NCBI RefSeq assembly: GCF_013760845.1
Contig: NZ_JACDUU010000001.1
Span: forward strand, 466,082-530,081
From: [Anoxybacillus] calidus
GTDB lineage: Bacteria; Bacillota; Bacilli; Bacillales; Anoxybacillaceae
Reading direction: 5' to 3'
DNA length: 64,000 nucleotides
This document shows positions 25,923 through 35,427 of this stretch, one piece after another. A model generated the notes under the pieces. It worked only from the letters and a program-made list of their open reading frames with translations. It had not been told where the DNA came from and searched no databases. Positions within the stretch are counted from its first letter, which is position 1. Each line of letters starts with the position of its first letter. Made by a program: the position numbers and the translations under genes.

Positions 25923-26615
25923 ATGACCATTCATGAATATGAAATTGTTTCAATCAACGTAGGAAAACCGAAAACACTCGTTTTTGAAGGAAAAGAGTTG
26001 TCGACAGGTATTTACAAAAAGCCTGTCCATGAACCTGTCTTTTTATCTTTTTTGAATTTCGAAAGCGATGGACAAGCGGATCTTGTTCATCACGGCGGTA
26101 AAGATAAAGCGGTATGCGTTTATCCATATGATCACTACGCTTATTGGGAAAAGGAGCTTGGCCGGGAGCTGGAAGCGGCAGCGTTTGGTGAAAATTTGAC
26201 GGTGAAAGGCTTAGTGGAAGAGGACGTTTGTATCGGGGATATGTTTCAATTGGGCGAAGCGATCGTTCAAGTGAGCCAACCGTGGCAGCCTTGCTATAAG
26301 CTGGCGAAAAAGTACAATGTGGAAGATTTGCCGCTTCGTGTGCAAAACACAGGCTATACCGGTTTTTATTTTCGGGTGTTGAAAGAGGGCTGGGTGACGA
26401 GAGAGTCCCGCCTGCAGCTATTAAGCCGTCACCCGCTTGGAATAACCGTTTCATTTGCGAACCACATCATGTATCACGATAAATATAACCAAGAAGGTAT
26501 TGAGCGGATACTAGGCGTTCAAGAATTATCGGAAAGCTGGCGGACAACGTTGTTGAAACGTCTAAAAAACATGGAAACAGATGAAAAACATTCAAAGAAT
26601 GGATCAACCATTTGA
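25923..26615 (+). CDS. MOSC-domain protein (YiiM-like)
   Basis: A 230-residue cytoplasmic protein. The MOSC domain spans about residues 5-165 with the motifs DLVHHGGKDKAVCVYP, FGENLTVKG and the conserved cysteine in QPWQPCYKLA. The C-terminal third is the helical 3-alpha extension typical of YiiM. Known YiiM-type enzymes reduce N-hydroxylated compounds using a molybdenum cofactor bound to that cysteine; this role is family knowledge. GAAAGGAG precedes the ATG. Single gene with its own terminator (26734-26760). Confidence 0.87.
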   Translation: MTIHEYEIVSINVGKPKTLVFEGKELSTGIYKKPVHEPVFLSFLNFESDGQADLVHHGGKDKAVCVYPYDHYAYWEKELGRELEAAAFGENLTVKGLVEEDVCIGDMFQLGEAIVQVSQPWQPCYKLAKKYNVEDLPLRVQNTGYTGFYFRVLKEGWVTRESRLQLLSRHPLGITVSFANHIMYHDKYNQEGIERILGVQELSESWRTTLLKRLKNMETDEKHSKNGSTI

Positions 26616-27063
26616 TGAACAATGGTATGGAGATATGAAATAACTTATTCTACCAATGAAAGCATTACTTCAGTAAGTATATAAATCCAACTTGTCTATG
26701 ATGTTATATGAACTAACACCCTACAAAATGAGGAAACCTCTTGTATATCAAGGGGTTTTTGTTGTGGTGAGTTCCTTTAAGATGAATGATGTTAACTAGT
26801 AATGTATAAAATTAATCCCTTTTTTAGGCAGATGGAACAAAGTTTTTTGAAAATACATATAATAATCCAATAGATCTTGAGGTTTTTTGTTACCCTTCTT
26901 TTCCATTACTAGATTTTTTAAAAGAAACGGTGTCAGTGGAATTGAATACGGGTAGTAGTTGCTCGGAACAAACATTGTTGAAAAAGAATCGTACATACCA
27001 AATAAAATACGTACAATGGAGTAACGCCCATTCGCGTTATTTTTAACGAACGAAGGTGATAAA
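26616..27063. other. Gap with terminator and unexplained AT-rich sequence
   Basis: AACCTCTTG and CAAGGGGTT near 26735-26757, followed by five T residues, form the terminator of the MOSC gene. The rest (26770-27040) has only interrupted frames on both strands; a 66-residue minus-strand frame has no ribosome site and no recognised motif, so I do not call it. Confidence 0.5.
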
Positions 27064-27828
27064 ATGATCTACAAAAGAAAAACATATCGAGTTCTCCCAG
27101 AGAAGGTGAGTGAATTTACTACATTTTTTGATGAGTATCTTTTGCCTAATCAACTAAAAAATGGGGCTAAATTAATTGGACGGTGGATCACGGAAACGAA
27201 AGATGAAATCATAGAATTGTGGGAGTACCCGAGTTATGAAGAGTATCTAAAAATAGAAGAACGGGTAAGAAATGACGAAATGTACCAACAAGCACAATCT
27301 CAACTCCAGAAATTAGGCAATCTTTACTTAGACAACAGGCAAGATTTTTTGGAATCTACAGGAACGTACAGTTTTCCGAAGCACACGGTTACAGTGAGTG
27401 GATACATTACAAACGAACAGCAAGAGACTCTATTGGTCAAAACATATTGGAGATCGGATACCTGGGAATTGCCAGGAGGAGCGGTTGATGAGGGGGAGAC
27501 ACTAGACTTGGCATTGTGCCGAGAAATTTTTGAAGAAACAGGGATTTCTGTTAAATTGCTTGGGGTTACAGGGGTATATTCAAATGGAAGTACGGTTTCG
27601 GTCGTATTCCGTGGAGAATACAACGGGGGGAATTTAAAAACTTCTACTGAAACAAAGGACGTACGTTTTCTCAAAATTGACTCATCCAATGTAATGCAAT
27701 ATATTACTCGTCCGAAATTTAGATCGAGAGTGTTAGACGCTATGAAAGGGCATTGCATACCGTACGAAGCATTTAAAGTACGACCCTATGAGTTATTAGA
27801 AAGGTTGGATGGAAGTTTCAGAGCATGA
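27064..27828 (+). CDS. NIPSNAP-Nudix fusion hydrolase
   Basis: A 254-residue two-domain protein. Residues 1-100 form a ferredoxin-like NIPSNAP/antibiotic-monooxygenase-type domain (MIYKRKTYRV, then WITETKDEIIELWEYPSYEEY). Residues about 120-235 are a Nudix domain with the complete box G-x5-E-x7-REIFEETGI starting at GGAVDEGETL. Nudix enzymes hydrolyse nucleoside diphosphates linked to other groups; the substrate is unknown. GAAGGTGAT precedes the ATG. A second, frameshifted Nudix gene follows about 100 bases downstream. Confidence 0.85.
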   Translation: MIYKRKTYRVLPEKVSEFTTFFDEYLLPNQLKNGAKLIGRWITETKDEIIELWEYPSYEEYLKIEERVRNDEMYQQAQSQLQKLGNLYLDNRQDFLESTGTYSFPKHTVTVSGYITNEQQETLLVKTYWRSDTWELPGGAVDEGETLDLALCREIFEETGISVKLLGVTGVYSNGSTVSVVFRGEYNGGNLKTSTETKDVRFLKIDSSNVMQYITRPKFRSRVLDAMKGHCIPYEAFKVRPYELLERLDGSFRA

Positions 27829-27932
27829 TAAAGAAGGTGAACTCCCAAGTATTACTAGAGGCAGGGCGCTGTTCTATTTGGTTATATGGTAGAGCGGCTG
27901 TAATAAATCGCTCTTAAGGAAGGGAGATACAG

Positions 27933-28405
27933 ATGAATATTAGAAACTCTGTGAAAGCGTTGATTATTCAAGAAGGAAAACTAGAAAACTATTAGTCACA
28001 AAGAATATCGATGAAGAAGGAGAATTTTATCTTTGCCCCGGCGGTAGTCAAGAACATGGAGAAACATTCCATGAAACATTACAGCGAGAGTGTATGGAAG
28101 AGATTGGACAAGAGGTCGAAATAGGCGAATTGCTTTTTATTCGCGAGTATATTGGGAAAAACCACGAACATGCTTCATCTGATTTTGCTTTGCATCAAGT
28201 AGAGTACTATTTTTCTTGCCAGCTTAAAAGGAAGCAAGCAGAAATCAGCAATGGAACGAACCCTGATTCTGATCAGATAGGAATGGAGTGGCTGCCGATT
28301 CAACAATTATTCCGATACAGACTGTATCCAAAAGATATGAGAACCTATATTATAAAACATGTTCAAGGGGAAAAAACGCCGATTTATTTAGGGGATTTGA
28401 ATTAA
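27933..28405 (+). pseudogene. Nudix hydrolase gene with a one-base frameshift
   Basis: From the ATG at 27933, preceded by GGAAGGGAG, the frame reads MNIRNSVKALIIQEGKL and stops at about 27993. A one-base shift near 27985 restores RKLLVTKNIDEEGEFYLCPG and then the whole Nudix box GGSQEHGETFHETLQREC plus MEEIG, to a stop at 28405. About 158 residues would be a normal length for a single-domain Nudix enzyme. The A-rich sequence at the break is a natural place for slippage or for a sequencing error. Confidence 0.8.
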
Positions 28406-28543
28406 TCGATGAATTAAAAACATCCATGAAAGCGCTGGCTTTGAATCAAAGTTGCACGCTGTGGGTTTGCAATTTTAATGATTCAATTAAAATTGCAGTC
28501 TAACCATTTCTTGATTTTTTTCTAGAAGAATACTTGAAATGTT

Positions 28544-28633
28544 CAAAAACTTAGTTTCTTTTTTTAGTTTTCTGATTATAATAATGAATAAGAACATTTT
28601 TTCATATTAAAATGAAATTTTGAAACATCAAAA
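28544..28633 (+). promoter_or_regulatory. Paired dyads before the DeoR-type gene (candidate operators)
   Basis: TTGAA-ATG-TTCAA near 28534-28546 and TTTTGA-AACA-TCAAAA near 28617-28633 are perfect inverted repeats upstream of the regulator. The DeoR operator of B. subtilis is a similar TTGAA...TTCAA palindrome, so autoregulation is possible. Weak without binding data; exact edges may be off by a few bases. Confidence 0.4.
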
Positions 28634-28663
28634 TAGGATTAAACATTATGACAGGGTGAAACT

Positions 28664-29608
28664 ATGGGAAACAATAAGTTATTGCAAATCGTCGAGGTGG
28701 CCAAATTATATTATCAGCTTGATTATAATCAGCATGACATTGCTAAAAAGTTAGGGATTTCACGTCCTACCGTGTCCCGGTTGCTTCAGCAAGCAAAAAA
28801 GATGGGGATTGTCAAAATTGAAATTATAGATCCATCGGAAACGATGGAGGAATTAGCAGAGCAATTGAAAGAAAAGTATCAATTAAAAAAAGCTTTTGTC
28901 GCTGCCGCATCGCAAAATGAAGACTCGGCCGTCAAAGCAGCGATAGGAAAACGAACAGCCGATTTTTTATACGAAACTGTAAGCGATGGTGACATTATTG
29001 GCGTGACATGGGGGAGAACCCTTTATAATGTTGCGCTGGAATTAAAACATAAACCACTTAAAGATGTCGAAGTGGTCCAATTAAAAGGCGGAGTAAGCCA
29101 CTCCAAAATCAATACATATGCTTCAGAAATAGTTTATTTGTTTGGAAAAGCGTTTGATACCATTCCTCAACACTTGCCTCTGCCTGCTATTGTCGATCAT
29201 GTGGCGGTCAAAAAAGCGCTCGAAGCTGATCGGCATATTCAAAAATTATTAGACATGGGAAGAAAAGCCAATATCGCCCTTTTTACGGTTGGCAGCGTGA
29301 ACTTTGACTCGTTGCTGTTTCAATTAGGATATTTAAGTGATGAAGAATTGGAAATGTTGTCAAATGAAGCAGTAGGGGATATTTGTTCTCGATTTTTTGA
29401 TAAAGATGGAAACATTGTGAGTGAAAGTTTAAATGAGCGAACAATCGGAATTGATTTAAGTGAATTGCAAAAGAAAGAGAAGTCCATTCTTGTTGCTGGC
29501 GGAACAAACAAAATCAAAGCGATTAAAGGAGCATTAAAAGGAAAATACGCCAATATCTTGATTACGGATCAATATACAGCTAGAGCATTGCTAGATGAAA
29601 AATCATGA
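28664..29608 (+). CDS. SorC-family regulator, DeoR (deoxyribonucleoside regulator)-like
   Basis: A 314-residue repressor with an N-terminal helix-turn-helix (NQHDIAKKLGISRPTVSRLL, residues about 22-41) and a C-terminal sugar-binding domain related to phosphosugar isomerases, seen in DIIGVTWGRTLYNVA and VQLKGGVSHSK. B. subtilis DeoR, which controls dra-nupC-pdp and responds to deoxyribose 5-phosphate, has this architecture. Here the gene is followed by a nucleoside transporter and cytidine deaminase, which supports the same role. No dra or pdp gene is in the window. A start at ATG 28664 after a weak AGGGTG site is used. Confidence 0.85.
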   Translation: MGNNKLLQIVEVAKLYYQLDYNQHDIAKKLGISRPTVSRLLQQAKKMGIVKIEIIDPSETMEELAEQLKEKYQLKKAFVAAASQNEDSAVKAAIGKRTADFLYETVSDGDIIGVTWGRTLYNVALELKHKPLKDVEVVQLKGGVSHSKINTYASEIVYLFGKAFDTIPQHLPLPAIVDHVAVKKALEADRHIQKLLDMGRKANIALFTVGSVNFDSLLFQLGYLSDEELEMLSNEAVGDICSRFFDKDGNIVSESLNERTIGIDLSELQKKEKSILVAGGTNKIKAIKGALKGKYANILITDQYTARALLDEKS

Positions 29609-29610
29609 AC

Positions 29611-29646
29611 ATCCACCCGCACAAATGAAGTGCGGGTGATTTATTT
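29611..29646 (+). terminator. Intrinsic terminator after the deoR-like gene
   Basis: ATCCACCCGCAC and GTGCGGGTGAT arms, AAATGAA loop, followed by TTATTT. Confidence 0.8.
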
Positions 29647-30013
29647 AGAGGGATGTGCGGAGCATTAGTTCCGGTAATCCTGACTGGAACACAGTCAGGG
29701 CAGAATAATCTTCTCAAAATTCCTGTTTTTTCAGTGTCCGTTTTCGATTGGCTTGTTTCGAAAAAATCCTGAATGAAATTCTGATAAATTCCCCCAGAAA
29801 AATCATTTATTTTTGACGAATTTAGTAAATGTAATGAAATCGCTTTACTTTTTTTCAAAATCATATTCACATTTGTTCAAACACCTGCTATAGTTATGAT
29901 GGACGCGATCGCGAATAAGATCAAAAAGAAAAGCTGGCGGCATGCAAAAAGATTACTGATTTAGTGAGCTTTTTGAAACCGTTGTCACCGGCTCATCTGG
30001 AGGGAATGACATC
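29647..30013 (+). other. nupC upstream region
   Basis: Contains a perfect eight-pair hairpin (CCTGACTG, GAACA, CAGTCAGG at 29679-29699) of unknown use. TTCACATTTGTTCAAA near 29867-29882 shares TGTTCAAA with the dyad upstream of the regulator gene and may be its operator at nupC. No gene is seen. Confidence 0.45.
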
Positions 30014-31195
30014 ATGAGATTTTTATTTTTTGCAACTGGTTTGTTGCTCGTATTTATTTTGGCTTATCTTGTAAGCAATGACAGAAAGAATATCCGTTAT
30101 AAGGCAATTTTACCTATGCTCGCCGTTCAAATCATTCTTACGTTTGCATTGCTGAATACGAAAGCAGGTATTTTAATCATCGGGTTTATTTCAAAAATGT
30201 TTAACAAACTGATTGAGCTAGGTATACAAGGAGTAGATTTTGTTTTTGGCGGTTTAGAAAATGAAAAGATGTCTTCATTTTTCCTTGATGTGTTATTGCC
30301 GATCATTTTTATCTCGATCCTTATTGGAATATTGAATTACTTCAAAATATTACCTGTTATCATTAAATATGTCGGAATGGCATTAAGCAAATTGAACGGA
30401 ATGGGGAAATTGGAAAACTATATTGCTCTTTCATCCGCTGTATTGGGACAGTCAGAAGTTTTCTTGACAACTAAAAAGCAAATCGGGCTCGTATCGAAAA
30501 CGCGCCTTTATACTTTATGCACTTCCGCTATGAGTGCAGTTAGCATTGCTATCGTTGGTTCGTATATGACGATGCTTGAACCAAAATATGTTGTTATTGC
30601 TATTATACTGAATATACTTTCAGCTTTAATTATTGCTAATATTGTGAATCCTTATGAAATCACGGATGAAGAAGATTTATTAATCGTGGAAGAAGAGCAT
30701 AAAATGAGCTTTTTCCAAATGCTTGGCGAAAGCATCATGGATGGCTTGAAAGTCGCTGTAATTGTAGCGGCTATGTTAATCGGATTTATCGCTTTAATCA
30801 ACCTTATCGATTATGTATTCACGCTCATTTTCCATGTTTCATTCCAGACGATCTTAGGATATATCTTTGCGCCAATTGCCTTTTTAATGGGAATTCCTTG
30901 GGATGAAGCAGTCAAAGCGGGCAGCATTATGGCGACAAAATTAGTGACTAATGAATTTGTTGCGATGTTGAATTTTAAAGATATCGCTGGAACATTATCT
31001 GAAAAAACGGTTGGAATTGTATCTGTGTTTCTTGTGAGTTTCGCTAACTTCAGCTCTATCGGAATTATTACAGGTTCTGTCAAAGCTCTTGACGAAAAAC
31101 AGGGCGATGTTGTAGCGAAATTCGGCATGAAACTTTTATATGGTTCAACACTCGCTTCGATGTTATCGGCAACAGTTATGGGATTATTTTTATAA
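30014..31195 (+). CDS. nupC: Concentrative nucleoside transporter (NupC family)
   Basis: A 393-residue inner-membrane transporter that imports pyrimidine or other nucleosides with protons or sodium. It has the CNT layout: three N-terminal helices, a gate domain with VLGQSEVFLTTKKQIGLVSK (near residues 155-174), and a transport domain containing GIPWDEAVKAGSIMATKLV, TNEFVAMLNF and the ANFSSIGIITGSVKAL motif. GGAGGGAA precedes the ATG. Its place between a DeoR-like regulator and cytidine deaminase supports a salvage role. Confidence 0.92.
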   Translation: MRFLFFATGLLLVFILAYLVSNDRKNIRYKAILPMLAVQIILTFALLNTKAGILIIGFISKMFNKLIELGIQGVDFVFGGLENEKMSSFFLDVLLPIIFISILIGILNYFKILPVIIKYVGMALSKLNGMGKLENYIALSSAVLGQSEVFLTTKKQIGLVSKTRLYTLCTSAMSAVSIAIVGSYMTMLEPKYVVIAIILNILSALIIANIVNPYEITDEEDLLIVEEEHKMSFFQMLGESIMDGLKVAVIVAAMLIGFIALINLIDYVFTLIFHVSFQTILGYIFAPIAFLMGIPWDEAVKAGSIMATKLVTNEFVAMLNFKDIAGTLSEKTVGIVSVFLVSFANFSSIGIITGSVKALDEKQGDVVAKFGMKLLYGSTLASMLSATVMGLFL

Positions 31196-31986
<791 letters not shown>

Positions 31987-32035
31987 GTATTACAAAGAAA
32001 AAACGGCCAAACATGAGACTGACCCTCTAACACCT

Positions 32036-32084
32036 AAACTGCCTGTTTCCTGAACTCTACAGGAAACAGGCAGTTTCGTTTTTT
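32036..32084 (+). terminator. Strong intrinsic terminator after cdd
   Basis: AAACTGCCTGTTTCCTG and CAGGAAACAGGCAGTTT form a 17-pair stem, followed by CGTTTTTT. Confidence 0.93.
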
Positions 32085-32364
32085 CCTGAATTCTACTACG
32101 GATTGGTTTTTACAATGACAGAACTAAAAATATTGACAGATTTTCATGAAGACAATAATATAAAATTAAAGTTGGTTTAGGGCAATTTTTTTAGTAACCT
32201 CAACAATTGTTTGCTACAACCATTTTTGGAATATATGATCGTTATGTCACACTTTTTTAGATTGGGCATATGTTGTAACTGTAATAAATAAAGAGAAAAT
32301 AAATTTTTTTAGCCAAAAAGTTGCACAAGACCAAAAATTATAGTTTTGTACAAAAGGAGGAGGT

Positions 32365-33303
32365 ATGCTTATGTTAAAGAAATGGGCAATTTTTATGATG
32401 AGTATGTTGCTTTTATTGTTCATTGGTACAGGGTGCAGCAGTTCCAATGAAGCAGAGAAACAAAATGGAAAAATTGTCGTTACAACAACCACTGGACAAA
32501 TTGCTGATATCGTGAAAAATGTAGGCGGAGAGCATGTCGAAGTCACGGCGTTAATGGGTCCTGGAGTGGATCCGCATCTTTATCAGGCGTCTCAAGGAGA
32601 CATTCAAAAGTTAAGTAACGCAGATATGATTTTTTACAACGGATTACACTTAGAAGGAAAAATGGGAGAAATTTTTGAAAAAATAGCGAAAAATAAGCCA
32701 ACGATTGCTGTGGCTGAGGCGATTCCGAAGGACAAATTGATCAAAAGTCAAAGCGGGGCGAACGCTTACGATCCGCACGTCTGGTTTGATATCGATCTTT
32801 GGTCATATGCTGTGAAAGAGGTGCGTGACGAGTTAAGTAAGTTTGACCCGAAACATCAACAAGATTACAAGAAAAATGCTGATGAATATCTTAAAAGCTT
32901 GCAAGATGTAAAAGCTTACGCCCAAAAGCAAATCGCGCAAATTCCGGAACAAAGCCGTGTTCTGATTACCGCTCATGATGCGTTCGGTTATTTTGGTCGC
33001 GCTTACGGAATCGAAGTGATGGGGCTTCAAGGATTAAGCACGGATTCTGAATACGGGCTGAAAGACGTGCAATCATTAGTTCAGACGATTGTATCGCGAA
33101 ACATTAAAGCTGTATTTATTGAAAGCAGCATTTCCGAAAAATCGATTAAGGCGGTTGTTGAAGGAGCGAAAAAACGCAATCACACGGTAACGATTGGCGG
33201 TCAGCTATTCTCCGATGCGATGGGAGAAGAGGGGACGAAAGAAGGAACGTATATCGGTATGTACAAACATAATATTGATACAATTGTTTCGGCATTGAAA
33301 TAA
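32365..33303 (+). CDS. mntA: Manganese ABC transporter substrate-binding lipoprotein
   Basis: A 312-residue cluster A-I metal-binding protein anchored outside the membrane. The lipobox is IGTGC with C24. Metal ligands are expected in GVDPHLYQ, YDPHVWFD, FIESSIS (glutamate) and LFSDAMG (aspartate), the two-histidine, one-glutamate, one-aspartate set of Mn/Zn binding proteins. AAAGGAGG precedes ATG 32365; an ATG at 32371 is possible. The four-gene order binding protein, ATPase, permease, permease equals mntABCD of B. subtilis, which imports manganese under MntR control. No convincing MntR box was found in the AT-rich leader. Zinc is a less likely substrate. Confidence 0.9.
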   Translation: MLMLKKWAIFMMSMLLLLFIGTGCSSSNEAEKQNGKIVVTTTTGQIADIVKNVGGEHVEVTALMGPGVDPHLYQASQGDIQKLSNADMIFYNGLHLEGKMGEIFEKIAKNKPTIAVAEAIPKDKLIKSQSGANAYDPHVWFDIDLWSYAVKEVRDELSKFDPKHQQDYKKNADEYLKSLQDVKAYAQKQIAQIPEQSRVLITAHDAFGYFGRAYGIEVMGLQGLSTDSEYGLKDVQSLVQTIVSRNIKAVFIESSISEKSIKAVVEGAKKRNHTVTIGGQLFSDAMGEEGTKEGTYIGMYKHNIDTIVSALK

Positions 33304-33318
33304 AAAGGGGGAATCAAG

Positions 33319-34068
33319 ATGAATCCGGTAACAGTAGAAAATGTAACGGTAGCGTATCACCGCAAACCGGTTTTACAAGAGGTTAGCTTTTCAGTGCCGG
33401 AAGGGAAATTAATTGGCATTATCGGTCCAAACGGTGCGGGAAAATCGACACTCATTAAGGCGATTTTAGGTCTTGTGCCGCGTGCATCAGGTGATGTCTA
33501 TATTTATGGAAAACCGTACAAACAACAACGAAAACTTGTCGGATACGTTCCGCAGCGCGGTTCTGTTGATTGGGATTTCCCAACGAACGCTTTAGATGTT
33601 GTCTTGATGGGAAGATATGGCCATATTGGCTGGTTTAAACGCCCAAGCAAAAAAGATGTTGAATTCGCTCTGTCTTGTTTAGAAAAAGTCGGTATGAAAG
33701 AATATGCCAATCGGCAAATCAGCCAGCTCTCAGGTGGACAGCAGCAGCGCGTCTTTTTAGCGCGTGCTTTAGCACAAGATGCAACGGTTTATTTTATGGA
33801 TGAACCGTTTGTCGGGGTCGATGCGGCAACAGAAAAAGCCATTATTTCTTTGCTAAATGAGCTAAAAGCTCAAGGAAAAACAGTACTTGTTGTGCATCAC
33901 GACCTACAAACGGTAAAAGAATATTTTGATTGGGTGCTGTTGTTAAATATGCGGAAAATTGCGATTGGACCAACGGAAGAAACATTTACGATGGAAAATT
34001 TACAAAAAACATATGGCGGACGCTTAACTTTCCTTAATCAACAACACGCCATTATCAATCAACAATAG
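33319..34068 (+). CDS. mntB: Manganese ABC transporter ATP-binding protein
   Basis: A 249-residue ATPase. Walker A is GPNGAGKST (residues about 36-44), the Q-loop [12 protein letters not shown], the signature [10 protein letters not shown], Walker [13 protein letters not shown] and the H-loop VVHHDLQTV. The D-W-D-F-P segment after the Q-loop is usual for Mn/Zn transporters. It lies 15 bases after mntA with GGGGGAA before its ATG and drives the two permeases that follow. Confidence 0.92.
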   Translation: MNPVTVENVTVAYHRKPVLQEVSFSVPEGKLIGIIGPNGAGKSTLIKAILGLVPRASGDVYIYGKPYKQQRKLVGYVPQRGSVDWDFPTNALDVVLMGRYGHIGWFKRPSKKDVEFALSCLEKVGMKEYANRQISQLSGGQQQRVFLARALAQDATVYFMDEPFVGVDAATEKAIISLLNELKAQGKTVLVVHHDLQTVKEYFDWVLLLNMRKIAIGPTEETFTMENLQKTYGGRLTFLNQQHAIINQQ

Positions 34069-34080
34069 GAGTGATCGCCA

Positions 34081-35424
34081 ATGAGTGAAACACTCGTTTC
34101 CATATGGACAGATGCGAATACACAGTGGGTGTTAATCGGAACCCTTCTTTTAGGGTTGGCAAGCGGACTAATCGGAAGCTTCGCCTTATTAAAAAAGCAG
34201 AGCTTAATTGGCGATGCGATGGCTCATGCAGCCCTTCCTGGCATCTGTATTGCTTTTTTGATTCACGGGGCAAAGTCGATGTCATGGTTTATTATTGGCG
34301 CTGCTCTCTCAGGTTTGCTAGCGACGTTTTTCATTGAAAAAATTATTAAGTTATCACGAATTAAAGAGGATACGTCAATCGGTCTTGTATTATCGGTGTT
34401 TTTCGGGTTCGGAATCGTACTGTTAACATATATTAACCATCAAAATAACGGCAACCAAAGTGGAATTGATGATTTTATTTTTGGGCAGGCCGCTTCCCTT
34501 GTTGGCACTGATGTTAAACTGATCAGCGCGGTCGCTGTTCTCCTCATTATTATCACCGTTATATTATTTAAAGAATTAAAATTGTTAACATTTGACCCGC
34601 AATTTGCGCAAGGCATCGGCTTGCCGACCAGCTTTCTAAATGGTTTATTAATGACATTGATTGTCGGAGTTGTTGTGATTGGCCTTCAGGCGGTTGGGGT
34701 GATCTTAATGTCCGCGATGTTAATTACCCCGGCAATAGCGGCACGATATTGGACAGAACGGCTTGATCATATGGTCATTATTGCCGGAGCGATTGGCGCT
34801 TTTTCTGGTGTCTTTGGTACATTGTTAAGCACGACGACAAAAGGAATGCCGACAGGACCGCTAATTATTGTAGCTGCAACAATCATTTTTTTGATTTCCA
34901 TGGTATTTGCGCCCAAGCGAGGGTTGTTACTGAAAGCGATTCGTCAATCCCGGCTCCGCAAGCAAGTGGCAAGAGAACAAGTTTTACAGACTCTTTATGA
35001 TTTTACCGAGCAGGAATATAAGCAATATAAAGCGAGAAACGGTTTTCATGAACAGCAAATGATAAAAAAGCGTCCGATTTCCAACCACATGCTCCAGAAA
35101 ATCCTGCACTCTCTTGAAAAAGAAGAGCTGGTCAGAAGAACGGGAGACGCGCTTTGGTGCTTAACGGAAAAAGGGTTGATCGAAGCGTATCACATTACGC
35201 TGCGAAACCGTCTGATGGAAGTATATTTAATGAATGAAATGAACTACGCTCATTTTAACATTCGACAAGATCAGTCAATGGATTTATTACAGCTTCCGGA
35301 GAAAGTATTAACAGAGCTGCAGCAACTGTTAAAGCAATATGGCAGGGAACCGCTTGTATTACCGGAGAATATAAATTCAGGCAAACGATCCTACCACCGT
35401 TATGCCAGCTTAGGAGGGAAGTGA
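34081..35424 (+). CDS. mntC: Manganese ABC transporter permease with C-terminal regulator-like domain
   Basis: A 447-residue protein. Residues 1-285 form an eight- or nine-helix ZnuB/MntC-type permease (LLGLASGLIGSFALLKKQSL, GDAMAHAALPGI). Residues about 300-445 form a soluble domain that looks like a winged helix followed by a DtxR/MntR-type dimerisation region (ISNHMLQKILHSLEKEELV, then LTEKGLIEAYHI). B. subtilis MntC has similar length, so the extension is normal for the subfamily and no fusion error is needed. It may sense metal or regulate transport, which is untested inference. Confidence 0.9.
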   Translation: MSETLVSIWTDANTQWVLIGTLLLGLASGLIGSFALLKKQSLIGDAMAHAALPGICIAFLIHGAKSMSWFIIGAALSGLLATFFIEKIIKLSRIKEDTSIGLVLSVFFGFGIVLLTYINHQNNGNQSGIDDFIFGQAASLVGTDVKLISAVAVLLIIITVILFKELKLLTFDPQFAQGIGLPTSFLNGLLMTLIVGVVVIGLQAVGVILMSAMLITPAIAARYWTERLDHMVIIAGAIGAFSGVFGTLLSTTTKGMPTGPLIIVAATIIFLISMVFAPKRGLLLKAIRQSRLRKQVAREQVLQTLYDFTEQEYKQYKARNGFHEQQMIKKRPISNHMLQKILHSLEKEELVRRTGDALWCLTEKGLIEAYHITLRNRLMEVYLMNEMNYAHFNIRQDQSMDLLQLPEKVLTELQQLLKQYGREPLVLPENINSGKRSYHRYASLGGK

Positions 35425-35427
35425 AAC

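Noticed and set aside
26796-26996. 66-residue minus-strand frame
   Set aside because: No ribosome site or known motif; composition fits AT-rich intergenic sequence. It might be a relic but cannot be supported.
32100-32364. MntR box or manganese riboswitch before mntA
   Set aside because: The leader is AT-rich and has partial similarity only (TTTAGCCAAAAAGTTGC); no convincing dyad or yybP-ykoY-type structure was found.
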